Shown one piece after another: positions 46,071 through 54,676 of a stretch of 64,000 nt of DNA; the first letter of the stretch is position 1; the number at the start of each line of letters is the position of its first letter. The notes below the pieces were generated by a model. It was not told where the DNA came from and made no database searches. It saw only the letters and a program-made list of their open reading frames with translations. The DNA comes from Bin80 sp965215475 (GTDB lineage Bacteria; Bacteroidota; Rhodothermia; Rhodothermales; Bin80), in assembly GCA_965215475.1 (NCBI GenBank), contig OZ244061.1, forward strand, positions 2,232,001 to 2,296,000, in the 5' to 3' direction. The position numbers and the translations under genes were made by a program.

Positions 46071-48059
46071 CTATTCCAGGATCAGTGCTCTTCCCGTTTT
46101 TTGGATAACGCCCGTGACTAGATCCTCTACTTCTACCTCCAAGGTATAGCTTCCACGCGGTGCTTGCTCGAGTTCAAGAGAGACATAGGAGATGGGTGAG
46201 ACCAGTGAACTTCGCTGTTCACTGGTCTGCAAAGTGATGACGGTCGTTCGATCATGGACCGCAGGAATTAGCGAATAGGCAATACGGTATCGTGTTTGTC
46301 CATCCGGCTCAGGTTCCAGGTTATAGATTTCGAAATAAACGACAGGGGTTTCAGATCTTGAAAATTTTCCCGATGGATTCACATGCAGAATCACCTCATC
46401 ACGGCCGATTGCATCTGGCACGGTATCAGTACTGTCTGCAAATAGAATGTCGCTGAGTTGCAGATGGGTATCGGTAAATGTGGGTACCGAATATCGAAAT
46501 CGGGATGCCTGGAGATGGACGCCATCAATCACCCGAGCATGAAATGCAAAATGAAAGATTTCTGCAGGTAAATCAAGTTGAAATCGATTCACCGTTCCAG
46601 GAGCACCCCGAGAATAGGGATGGTTTTCACGGACATAATTAATGCGATTCCAATCAGAGTCATGGACCGCAAAACCGGTTTCTACGATTACGGAATCAGG
46701 TCCAGGAACTCGTGCGGTTTCATGTACAGGGACTTCATAGTATACCTCCAGTAATGTTCGGCCATCAACTCCTCGAAACGCTCCAACCACATATGGAACC
46801 TCCCAATGCCGAGTGCCGGAAGGCCATTGATGTCGATCCGTACTCAATCCCTCAACCAGAAATGTAGCACTCCTTCGTTCTGCATCCAATGCGTCTAATC
46901 CTACAAGTGATGGTTCAAACGTGGGGCCAGCCGGGGAGGGCGCAAAATGCTCTGTGATCCCACAGATTTGCGAAATACAGGTAGGGGCAAAATGAAAAAC
47001 CAGCACGGAATCAGTGTACAGCCAGGAGTTTGCCTCCCCAATCGTGTAGTCATCCGGTTCTCCGTGACGGATAAATATAATCCCTTGGTCTGTGAAGTCA
47101 GAACTGAGCAAGTAGGTGGGCGGAAAATGGGATTCATCGTAGGTAAACATGCTCCGAAACCATGACCGGTACCCGTTGAATAAATAGTCCTGCTCGGCTA
47201 TGCGTAAGCGCCTATAATGCTCGGCCATACGTACATTATAGGGAGCTGCTGGCATCGGATTCCGGCGAGCCCAAAAAACATTGAAAAATTTTCGGTACTC
47301 CTCTGGATCGTGAATTTGCTCAAAGGCAATCAATTCTGTAGGACTAGCGATTGACTTAATTTCGTTGAAGAGAACAAGAGCATCTCTTTTTCCATCGAGG
47401 GTGGTAATTGCTTTCTCTACAGATCTGGTTGCTTCTTGTGGGCGCATTCGTGCAAAATCCAACCTAGCTCTTGCGAGAAGTGTAATGGTTTGATCTGCGA
47501 TACTCTTTCTACGGTAGACCTTCTCTGCGGCGGCATATAATCCTTGCCGCTCGTAGGTACGGCCCACGAAGAGAGTAGACAGGGTTCCTGTTAGGCTTCG
47601 AAGCCATAATCGCGCTTCCTCAAGATCCTTGGTCACGATGTAGCGCCAGTAGAAGGACAATAGTTGAGGTAACGCATAATCTAGGTCTGGGCGATACCGT
47701 AACTGGGCTTCTCCCAAGATAATGGCTCTCTCTAGATCGTTTTGGTACCGCTTAAGGATGGCATATTGCAAGAGCACATCCTGATAGGTCGAATCCTGGG
47801 CAAGGACAAACTCAAAATCGTTTGCACTGCGAGAGAGGAATTGTTGGAGGCGGTTTTTCAGGGTTGGGTTACGGCCATGCTCTCTCAAAGCAATCCCGCG
47901 AAGATAGCGTCCTTCGATCTCGGTCGTATCCGATTCAAGAACTGTTTCCAAGATATGGAGTGCCTGCCCATATTCTTGGTTGGCAACTGCCTCACGTACC
48001 GACTCCAGATCCAAGGAAGGAACTTGAAACAGGAGTAATATGGTTGTATAGACGGCCAT
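46071..48059 (-). CDS. GWxTD-domain protein with TPR-like N-terminus
   Basis: The 662-residue protein begins with a weak hydrophobic leader (AVYTTILLLFQVPSL) and TPR-like helices over about residues 15-230. The middle has the GWxTD-domain features LSSDFTDQGIIFIRHGEPDD and NSWLYTDSVLVFHF, and the C-terminal third is a beta-rich region ending in SYTLEVEVEDLVTGVI. The family is restricted largely to Bacteroidota, Rhodothermota, Chlorobi and relatives, and has no established biochemical role. It is one of the best taxonomic markers in the window. It converges on the prenyl synthase gene with a 6-bp gap. Confidence 0.85.
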   Translation of the reverse strand: MAVYTTILLLFQVPSLDLESVREAVANQEYGQALHILETVLESDTTEIEGRYLRGIALREHGRNPTLKNRLQQFLSRSANDFEFVLAQDSTYQDVLLQYAILKRYQNDLERAIILGEAQLRYRPDLDYALPQLLSFYWRYIVTKDLEEARLWLRSLTGTLSTLFVGRTYERQGLYAAAEKVYRRKSIADQTITLLARARLDFARMRPQEATRSVEKAITTLDGKRDALVLFNEIKSIASPTELIAFEQIHDPEEYRKFFNVFWARRNPMPAAPYNVRMAEHYRRLRIAEQDYLFNGYRSWFRSMFTYDESHFPPTYLLSSDFTDQGIIFIRHGEPDDYTIGEANSWLYTDSVLVFHFAPTCISQICGITEHFAPSPAGPTFEPSLVGLDALDAERRSATFLVEGLSTDRHQWPSGTRHWEVPYVVGAFRGVDGRTLLEVYYEVPVHETARVPGPDSVIVETGFAVHDSDWNRINYVRENHPYSRGAPGTVNRFQLDLPAEIFHFAFHARVIDGVHLQASRFRYSVPTFTDTHLQLSDILFADSTDTVPDAIGRDEVILHVNPSGKFSRSETPVVYFEIYNLEPEPDGQTRYRIAYSLIPAVHDRTTVITLQTSEQRSSLVSPISYVSLELEQAPRGSYTLEVEVEDLVTGVIQKTGRALILE

Positions 48060-48104
48060 CGCAGAACCTTGGCGAACCGGGGGGGCTCAACTTCTGCGAT
48101 GCGA

Positions 48105-48299
48105 TCAGATGATCGCACTAATCTTTTGAAAGATCTCTCCTGTTGGTTCACCAGTTTTTTCATGAATGAGTTGAACCATCTTACGCATATTTCCTCGCGC
48201 CTGCTTCATTTCTTTATCATCAAATTCAAACTCATTCCAAATAGACCGAATCTGAGTGCATACCTGCTTCCAGTTTTCGTTCATACGATCAGTTGCCAT
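48105..48299 (-). CDS. CsbD-like small stress protein
   Basis: The 64-residue protein has the CsbD pattern NENWKQVCTQIRSIWNEFEF, followed by the helical segment MVQLIHEKTGE. A start at the internal ATG (48284) would give the common family length of 59. CsbD-like proteins are induced by general stress; their action is unknown. It lies 45 bp upstream of the GWxTD gene on the same strand. A small palindrome (48100-48117) overlaps its stop. Confidence 0.75.
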   Translation of the reverse strand: MATDRMNENWKQVCTQIRSIWNEFEFDDKEMKQARGNMRKMVQLIHEKTGEPTGEIFQKISAII

Positions 48300-48376
48300 C
48301 AGTAGATATTAGATTCAAGACAGAGGAAAAGGATGTAGAAACACACCCCGAAACTTAAGGAGTTGAATGCTTTAGC

Positions 48377-48838
48377 TTAGAATCTGTTCCAGAACATGAG
48401 GATCAGAATGACGAACCACATGAGGTGGCAGGTCCCAGCAACCACGCCTATGGCACGGGCACGAAAAGTGAGCTGTTTTTCTTTTTGAACGGAGGTTTCG
48501 GTTTGCGTGGTCAGTATAACGGCTTTGCGGAGCAGACTCCAGAGGGGGCGCAGGAGCATATAATGGATCCCCAAAAGTAGCATCATCAATCCGGAGGCGA
48601 TGTGATATTGAATTTGACCAGGATAGCCACCACCGATCATCAGCAGACTTGCCGAGAACACGAATGTCGAAAAAAGTAAGACTCCCATAAGCGAGATGGT
48701 ACGAGTCCCATCAACGGCAATTGCAGGATAACCAGAAATAGCAAATTTTGCCTGACTCCCCAGCCTTAGGCTTAAGCCAAACCAAGCAGATGCCGTCAAG
48801 ATGTGAAGGATAAGTAAAAGATTTTTGAGAAGAATCAT
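48377..48838 (-). CDS. Four-helix integral membrane protein (CopD/DUF2269-like)
   Basis: The 153-residue protein has four hydrophobic segments: LLILHILTASAWFGLSL, ISLMGVLLFSTFVFSASLL, YHIASGLMMLLLGIHYMLL, and IGVVAGTCHLMWFVILIL. The histidines in helices 1, 3 and 4 (ILHIL, YHIAS/GIHYM, TCHLM) suggest haem or copper binding, as in CopD- or DUF2269-like proteins. It starts 14 bp after the fadE-like stop on the same strand and may be co-transcribed. The exact family is uncertain. Confidence 0.7.
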   Translation of the reverse strand: MILLKNLLLILHILTASAWFGLSLRLGSQAKFAISGYPAIAVDGTRTISLMGVLLFSTFVFSASLLMIGGGYPGQIQYHIASGLMMLLLGIHYMLLRPLWSLLRKAVILTTQTETSVQKEKQLTFRARAIGVVAGTCHLMWFVILILMFWNRF

Positions 48839-48852
48839 GATGGTTTACGAGT

Positions 48853-51288
48853 CTATATAGATGCATGGTGGCGCAGATAGGATGCTTCATCAAAGTCGTC
48901 CACCTGAATGGCTTCCCATGTGACTATAGCTGCTTCCTGAATTTGAGCTGCTTCTTCTTGGGAAATTATTCCAGCTTCAAGAGCTCTTTCAGATCGTGTA
49001 TGTTTTGGTTTTCTGTTCAAGGTACCGGAGCGAACTGCTTTTGAAATCTTAGTTTCGATTGGACGAATCTCGGTAACTAGGTTAAACGCATGTTCCATAC
49101 GGCTGAGTCCACGGGTAGGATCTTTTCCGAGATAAACCCCGGCAGCGATTCGATTCCGCTGGGAACCGGGTGTTTGCATGAGCCTCGCTACTTTGTGTCC
49201 AAGTTTGTCCGAGGGACCTTGCCCAAAGCTGTGAAGTTTGTGCCAAAGCAATGCCGGGCCGCGCACCCACCAGGTAAATCCAGGAACACGCATATTGGCA
49301 AGCAAGCCCTCAAAGGCTTTTTGAATTTCGGCAAAGGCATATTCCATCGCCCATTGGAAATATGGGAGATCCTCCTTTCGCATGCCTTCTGCTTCAAACC
49401 GTCGGAGTGTAGCCGAAGCTAGATACATCCACGAAAAAATATCGGCAAAGCGACCTGTGATTTTTTCTTTTCGTTTCAGTGTACCACCCAAAGAGGCCAT
49501 GGCCAGATCCGCCATGAAGGCAAAGGAGGCTGACACCCAGTTCAGGCGGCGAATATATTTCCGCACCACCCCACGACCAGGCACCATCGCCATATAACCA
49601 TGTGTGATTCCCAGGATCAAGCACCGTGCTGTATTTCGCACGACATGTCCAATATGCCCGATGAATGCATAATCAAAATGCACAGGATCATTTTCGTTCA
49701 GGGCGAGGATTTCCTTGTAGGCCCATGGATGGCATCGCAGGGCTCCTTGGCCAAAGATGATCAAGGTTCTTGTTAAGATATTTGCTCCTTCCACTGTGAT
49801 GGCAATAGGATTCCCGATATAGTGATGTGCTAGGATGTTGCGTGGGCCAGATGAAATGGCATTGCCCCCCATAATATCCATTCCATCATTGACAATCTTG
49901 CGGCTCAGTTCGGTCAAATTATATTTGAGGATTGCAGTGACCACGGCGGGTGTTTCTCCACTGTCAATACCTCCCAGTGTATAGACACGAGCAGCATCCA
50001 TAAGGTATACGAACCCGCCGATTCGTGCCAGAGGCTCTTCAATCCCTTCAAATCTTCCGATAGGAAGCCCAAATTGGCGTCGGACGGAAGCATATGCTGA
50101 AACTCCAAGATAAACTGCTTTGGAGTCTCCTACGGCAGATGCCGGAAGTGATATCCCGCGTCCAGATGCCAGTGCTTCCATCAGCATCTTCCATCCAGCT
50201 CCCACTCCTTTTTCCTCTCCAATAACGGCTTCAAGAGGGACAACGACATCATGACCTTCAAAGGGGGCATTCACAAAGGGAACCCCCAGTGGATCATGTC
50301 TTCGCCCCTTCTTGATACCTGGAGTATCGGAGGGAACCAGAGCACAGGTAATTCCGAGATCTTCTTGTTGGCCGAGGAGATGATCTGGATCTCTTAGCTT
50401 GAATGCAACCCCTAGAATGTCTGCGACGCTGGATAGCGTGATATATCTTTTTTCCCAATTGAGTCGGATATTTAGATTTCCAGAGGCATCTTTGAAGAGA
50501 GTCCCATTTGCCTGTATTGCTCCCGCATCGCTTCCGGCCTCTGGTTCTGTAAGTGCAAACGCAGGCAGAAACGTCCCGCTAGCCAAGTGTTCCAAGTACC
50601 GTTCACGCTGTGCCTGCGTTCCATAGTGAATGAGCAGTTCTGCGGGCCCAAGAGAGTTGGGTACCATGACCGTCGTTGCGAGTGGGCCACAGTGTGATTG
50701 TAGTTTCATCACGACCGCACTGTTTAGCATTGCAGAAAATCCTAAGCCACCATACTTTTTCGGAATAATCATCCCAAACATTTTCTCCTTCTTCATCAGT
50801 TGCCAAGCCTCATCGGGGAATTGCCGATTTGTCCAAACGTTCCAATCATCAACCGAGTCACACAGATCCTGTACTGGGCCATCCAAAAATTGCTGTTCTT
50901 GTGAACTCAGATTCGGATAAGGTGCCTCTCGAATACGAGTCCAATTTGGACGCCCTGAAAACAATTCTCCTTCCACCCATACCTTTCCTGCCTCCAGTGC
51001 CACCTGTTCCGTATCCGAAATTGCTGGCAGCAATTCCATTCGCTTAATGATCTGCATGATGGGGCGGGTAAACAGAGTTCTGCGGAGCGGCGGCAAAGCA
51101 AAAGTCAGTGTGACGAGCACTGAAGCAAGAAGGAACCAGAGGGGTGCACCCGCGCAATAGATCAAGAGAAGAAAAGCGATTCCCCAGCCCCAGATGCGTG
51201 CGCCGAAGTAGGCCAGAAGCAAGGCCCCTAGGATGCCAATCCCAATGCTTTGCCATAGGACTAAAACGCTATATCCATATGGTTCCAT
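48853..51288 (-). CDS. fadE: Membrane-anchored acyl-CoA dehydrogenase (FadE type)
   Basis: The 811-residue protein matches FadE length. Residues about 1-75 hold several hydrophobic stretches (VLVLWQSIGIGILGALLLAY, APLWFLLASVLVTLTFAL). The dehydrogenase core follows: FGMIIPKKYGGLGFSAMLNS, AFALTEPEAGSDAGAIQANG (FAD site) and MDIMGGNAISSGPRNILAHHY. The C-terminal DUF1974-like region contains GRFADIFSWMYLASATLRRF. It performs the first step of beta-oxidation, acyl-CoA to trans-2-enoyl-CoA, passing electrons to a flavoprotein. The thiolase and hydratase/dehydrogenase genes lie upstream on the same strand, but are separated from it by an IS110 remnant and the second AAA gene. Confidence 0.92.
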   Translation of the reverse strand: MEPYGYSVLVLWQSIGIGILGALLLAYFGARIWGWGIAFLLLIYCAGAPLWFLLASVLVTLTFALPPLRRTLFTRPIMQIIKRMELLPAISDTEQVALEAGKVWVEGELFSGRPNWTRIREAPYPNLSSQEQQFLDGPVQDLCDSVDDWNVWTNRQFPDEAWQLMKKEKMFGMIIPKKYGGLGFSAMLNSAVVMKLQSHCGPLATTVMVPNSLGPAELLIHYGTQAQRERYLEHLASGTFLPAFALTEPEAGSDAGAIQANGTLFKDASGNLNIRLNWEKRYITLSSVADILGVAFKLRDPDHLLGQQEDLGITCALVPSDTPGIKKGRRHDPLGVPFVNAPFEGHDVVVPLEAVIGEEKGVGAGWKMLMEALASGRGISLPASAVGDSKAVYLGVSAYASVRRQFGLPIGRFEGIEEPLARIGGFVYLMDAARVYTLGGIDSGETPAVVTAILKYNLTELSRKIVNDGMDIMGGNAISSGPRNILAHHYIGNPIAITVEGANILTRTLIIFGQGALRCHPWAYKEILALNENDPVHFDYAFIGHIGHVVRNTARCLILGITHGYMAMVPGRGVVRKYIRRLNWVSASFAFMADLAMASLGGTLKRKEKITGRFADIFSWMYLASATLRRFEAEGMRKEDLPYFQWAMEYAFAEIQKAFEGLLANMRVPGFTWWVRGPALLWHKLHSFGQGPSDKLGHKVARLMQTPGSQRNRIAAGVYLGKDPTRGLSRMEHAFNLVTEIRPIETKISKAVRSGTLNRKPKHTRSERALEAGIISQEEAAQIQEAAIVTWEAIQVDDFDEASYLRHHASI

Positions 51289-51566
51289 GAAATTTTCGCT
51301 TGGCTTGGTCGAATGTAGAACACACAGTCTTTATACGATCACGTGGTCAAAAAGATAAACTTTGCCCCAGAACATCTCTCCATTCCTAAATCAGATTCTT
51401 TGCCCCTTATCCCAAACTCAAAAACACATTGCGACAAGGACCATGGAGATTTCGTATCCGTACGAAAATCCCATATACTCGGCAGTCTCTCCCAATAACT
51501 CAGTTTCATTCGCCAAATTAAGCGTTTCGGATTGATTTTCTGCAAAGCGTCTACGGTTTTGTTTCA

Positions 51567-51877
51567 TTACAAACGACAGAGTTTGATGGCATCGGTGACA
51601 TCATCCTTATTTCCGCCACGACGGACGAGCGTATTGTGGAGTGGATCACAAACGCTCCGTTGACTTACATGCGGGCGTGGAGTGCCGGCAATCCAGCCCG
51701 CCATTCCTCCAATCCCAAATAGATAGTTTTTGCGGGAATTCGTGTCACATGAGCAATCCGTGCAGATTCCGAAGTTAGGAAGGTGTCGGTCGAAACAACC
51801 CGGCCAGATGGATCCATTCCTGCAAGCGTACAAGTACGCGTATGGGCATCCAAACCCAAGTAAAGAGTGTGGTACAT
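51567..51877 (-). pseudogene. IS110-family transposase remnant (N-terminal, frameshifted)
   Basis: The first frame from 51877 reads MYHTLYLGLDAHTRTCTLAG, the IS110 DEDD N-terminus, and continues to TIYLGLEE. After one lost base near 51715 the second frame continues GGMAGWIAGTPRPHVSQ, CDPLHNTLVRRGGNKDDVTD and AIKLCRL, then stops at 51567. The remaining two thirds of the transposase, including the C-terminal Tnp20 domain, are missing. It lies between fadE and the second AAA gene, with a 20-bp palindrome just upstream. 51289-51566 shows no gene. Confidence 0.8.
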
Positions 51878-51896
51878 GTGTAGAAAGATCTAATCC

Positions 51897-51952
51897 GTCT
51901 AGCGTCAATTACTTTTAATTGTCGCTGAACAAAAAAGTAATTGACGCTAGAC
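51897..51952. repeat. 56-bp hairpin with perfect 20-bp arms beside the IS110 remnant
   Basis: The arms at 51897-51916 and 51933-51952 are exact complements, with outer end GTCTAGCGTCAATTAC, and enclose a 16-nt loop. The hairpin lies 20 bp upstream of the IS110 remnant start and 46 bp past the AAA stop. It could serve as a terminator for AAA (A/T-rich inner ends), an insertion-sequence end, or a relict of the structured left end that carries the guide RNA in IS110 elements. Confidence 0.85.
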
Positions 51953-51997
51953 AACCCCACGTAACGATGTAGCACGGAAATGCAAACTCTGGACTTC

Positions 51998-53204
51998 TCA
52001 GCGCTCCATACCAAAGTTCTTTGGAGGATTCGGGCGGGGGGGTGTCTCACGGGCATCTCTAAGTGCTGCCATCTGCTCCTTTGTATGCTCAAATTCGGAG
52101 CGCATCCAGTCATGCATAGACGGAATCGGAACAGAGTACATGGTGGTGCCAACTACCGAGACCACTCCCTTATCGATGAACTTTTTGAAGATTTTTTCTG
52201 CCCGGTCAGATTCATATTTCTTATTAAGGGGGGATAATACCAAGTCTTTATTGAATGGGGTCCTCGAATTGATCCCCGCGACTGCTTCATACAAACAAAC
52301 AAGCTCATTCCCGTCAAAACCACTTATGCGTTGTTTATAATACTGCTTCCGTCCCTCTTCTCCCAGTTCCATGATGATCTTCAGTCCCTGCGGTGTCATG
52401 ATTCCGCCTTTTTCTTTCAAGTGCTCGGCAGCATGTTTTGCATAGGAGTGGACATGTCTAGGCCACCCATGTGTCTGTTGCGCAATCGCATGGATCCACG
52501 GAGCCGGATCGCCTTTGGCCTCCCCTTCTTTGGCAAGCCAATCCTGAATCACCGCACGTTCCGACTCCTTACTTAACGCGCCCAACTCCACGACACACCC
52601 TTCTGCAAATCTGGAAATCCCCAAGGCCCCAAAGGCTTCTATTGTCGTCCCTAATCCCGCCGCCAACAGGATGACAGGCCGTCCTACATCTCCGTTGTGA
52701 ATCACATCCAGCGTGTCTCTCGCTCGAGTTTGTTCCGTTGGAGTTTTTTTTTAGATTGATCAGATACTGGGCTTCATCCAGTACTAAAATCAATCCTTTC
52801 TTGGGGGCAAGATTCTTGAGGATCTCCTTTGGGCTCGCATGCCCAGCTATACTTCTGACATACCCCCCTTCGATAAACTTCACCCCGACTTTTGCGGCCT
52901 GCTCTTGATCCACCGTATACGACTTTCCCAGAGACTGAGCCATGGATGCGGGAGTGTATAGATCTTCTATCGAGATCTTGGATACCTCCCAACCATTCTC
53001 TTTTGCCAGCTTCCCACATTGATCCAGTAGCGCGGTTTTTCCCACCCCGGGTGCCCCCTGGATCAAAAAGGTAGATCCCGTTTGGGTATCCCTGGAATCT
53101 TTGACCAGTTTGTTAAAGTTGGCCAAGATTTGCTTTCTTCCATGAAAATATGGCGTGGCCCCGCGATCAAACGCCGCGGTCTTTGTAGGAGAAGGCGTCG
53201 GCAT
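51998..53204 (-). pseudogene. AAA/ORC-like ATPase copy 2, frameshifted at an A9 tract
   Basis: The first frame, from the ATG at 53204, encodes YFHGRKQILANFNKLVKDS, Walker A GAPGVGKT and Walker B LILVLDEAQYLI, then leaves the family sequence after LKK. The downstream frame resumes ARDTLDVIHNGD and VILLAAGLGTTIEAFGALG, and runs to a C-terminus with PIPSMHDWM at 51998. Removing one A from the nine-A tract at 52744-52752 (sense strand) joins them as NLKKTPTEQTRARDTLDV, giving about 401 residues, comparable with the 389 of copy 1. All ATPase motifs are intact. It interrupts an otherwise continuous set of beta-oxidation genes and is flanked by an IS110 remnant, suggesting acquisition. Phase variation, transcriptional slippage, decay or a homopolymer miscall are all possible. 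Confidence 0.85.
52744..52752 (-). repeat. A9 homopolymer at the AAA copy 2 frame break
   Basis: Nine T on the plus strand, nine A in the sense of the gene, inside CTA-AAA-AAA-AAC. Eight A would restore the full frame. Tracts of this length are prone to replication and transcription slippage. Confidence 0.9.
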
Positions 53205-53470
53205 AGAGAGTACGAACGAAATGCGTTGATAGGATCAATTAGACAGGAGAACAAGGGAAAGGGTTCCTTTACGATATACGCCATCTACATAGGCTTAAGA
53301 CATGGATCCTCTTTTTAGTCTGACCGCACAAATATCTTTCTGTCGCCGAGTTTGGAGATATCGGGGCAACCTAAAATAACGGGCGGAGGCTCATCACTCA
53401 AGAACCTGTAGTGAAAGCGGCATCCCTGACTGCACCCCAATTGAATTCGGGCTTAGCTTGCCAGATAACT

Positions 53471-54664
53471 TCACGAACTAGAGCTCCTCAGGTTTTCAAA
53501 GATGGCTGCTGCTCCCATTCCACCTCCAATGCACATGGTACAAAGTCCGTATTGAATCTTGCTTCGCGTCATCGCGTGCAGTAAAGTAGCTGTCAACTTC
53601 GCCCCTGTGCATCCTAAGGGGTGCCCCAAGGCAATGGCTCCTCCTTGCACGTTTACGATGGATTCGTCTAGGTTTGCGTTCCTGATAACTGCCAAAGCTT
53701 GGGCGGCAAACGCTTCGTTTAATTCAATTAATCCAATTTGATCCAAGTTGAGGCCGGTCTGCTTAAGGACCTTATTAATAGCTGGCACTGGGCCAATTCC
53801 CATCAACTCTGGAGCTACTCCAGCAACAGCAAAGCCAACCATGCGTGCCAATGGTTCTGCACCTAAGCGCTGAGCCATTCCCTCGGACATGACGACAGTT
53901 GCTGCAGCACCATCAGACATTTGAGAGGAATTGCCAGCAGTTACACTACCCCCGTTTCGAAAGACTGGACGCAAGCGACGGAGTGCGTCCAGGTTCGTGT
54001 CCGCTCTCGGCCCCTCATCAATGCTGAACTGGTAGCTGACCGTTTTAGAAGTCCCATTCTGGAAACTGTTTTGCTTTATATCCAGAGGAATAAGTTCTTT
54101 CTCAAAGAGCCCTGTCGATTGGGCAGCAAGTGCCCGCTCATGAGATCTCAGGGCGAAGAGATCCTGATCTTCACGAGATATATCGTATTTCTGTGCAAGA
54201 TTCTCTGCCGTATTTCCCATCGAAACATACACTTCGGGCCTCTGCTCGGTTATTTCGGGATCTGGTTGAAAATAATATCCACTCATAGGGACGAGAGTCA
54301 TACTCTCTGCCCCTCCTGCGATAATACATTCGGCCTGTGCCAATTCGATTGTCTGGCTTGCCATAGCGATGGTTTGCAACCCTGATGAACAGAAACGATT
54401 GATGGTGGCTCCTGGCACAGAGTCGGGTAGGCCTGCCCGTCCGGCAATAATACGTCCCATATTCATGCCCTGAGGTCCCTCGGGAAAAGCACACCCAATG
54501 AGAACATCATCAATTTCTTCTGCACGCAGGTTTGGAGTATGTTCCAATGCGGCCCGGACAGCCTCTGCACCCATCTCCTCAGGACGTATAGAGCGAAGCG
54601 CACCACGCTTCGCCTTTCCAACGGGCGTACGCAGACTAGTTACAATGACAGCGGATGATTGCAT
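53471..54664 (-). CDS. fadA: Acetyl-CoA acyltransferase (thiolase)
   Basis: I start at the ATG at 54664 (MQSSAVIVTSLRTPVGKAKR, 397 residues); a TTG two codons upstream is less likely. The active-site cysteine is in NRFCSSGLQTIAMA at about residue 92. The second half has GHPLGCTGAK with the catalytic His and CTMCIGGGMGAA with the second Cys. The enzyme cleaves 3-ketoacyl-CoA with CoA to acetyl-CoA in beta-oxidation. It lies 12 bp downstream of the hydratase/dehydrogenase gene, the usual fadB-fadA order. Length is normal. Confidence 0.94.
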   Translation of the reverse strand: MQSSAVIVTSLRTPVGKAKRGALRSIRPEEMGAEAVRAALEHTPNLRAEEIDDVLIGCAFPEGPQGMNMGRIIAGRAGLPDSVPGATINRFCSSGLQTIAMASQTIELAQAECIIAGGAESMTLVPMSGYYFQPDPEITEQRPEVYVSMGNTAENLAQKYDISREDQDLFALRSHERALAAQSTGLFEKELIPLDIKQNSFQNGTSKTVSYQFSIDEGPRADTNLDALRRLRPVFRNGGSVTAGNSSQMSDGAAATVVMSEGMAQRLGAEPLARMVGFAVAGVAPELMGIGPVPAINKVLKQTGLNLDQIGLIELNEAFAAQALAVIRNANLDESIVNVQGGAIALGHPLGCTGAKLTATLLHAMTRSKIQYGLCTMCIGGGMGAAAIFENLRSSSS

Positions 54665-54676
54665 ATTCAAGATTGC

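Noticed and set aside
51339..51545. A 68-codon minus-strand frame between fadE and the IS110 remnant
   Set aside because: The product has no transposase or other family feature. It is most likely decayed DNA.
52740..52756. Programmed -1 frameshift at A-AAA-AAC in AAA copy 2
   Set aside because: A -1 shift leads into the third frame, which soon reaches TGA. The required change is +1 or loss of one A.
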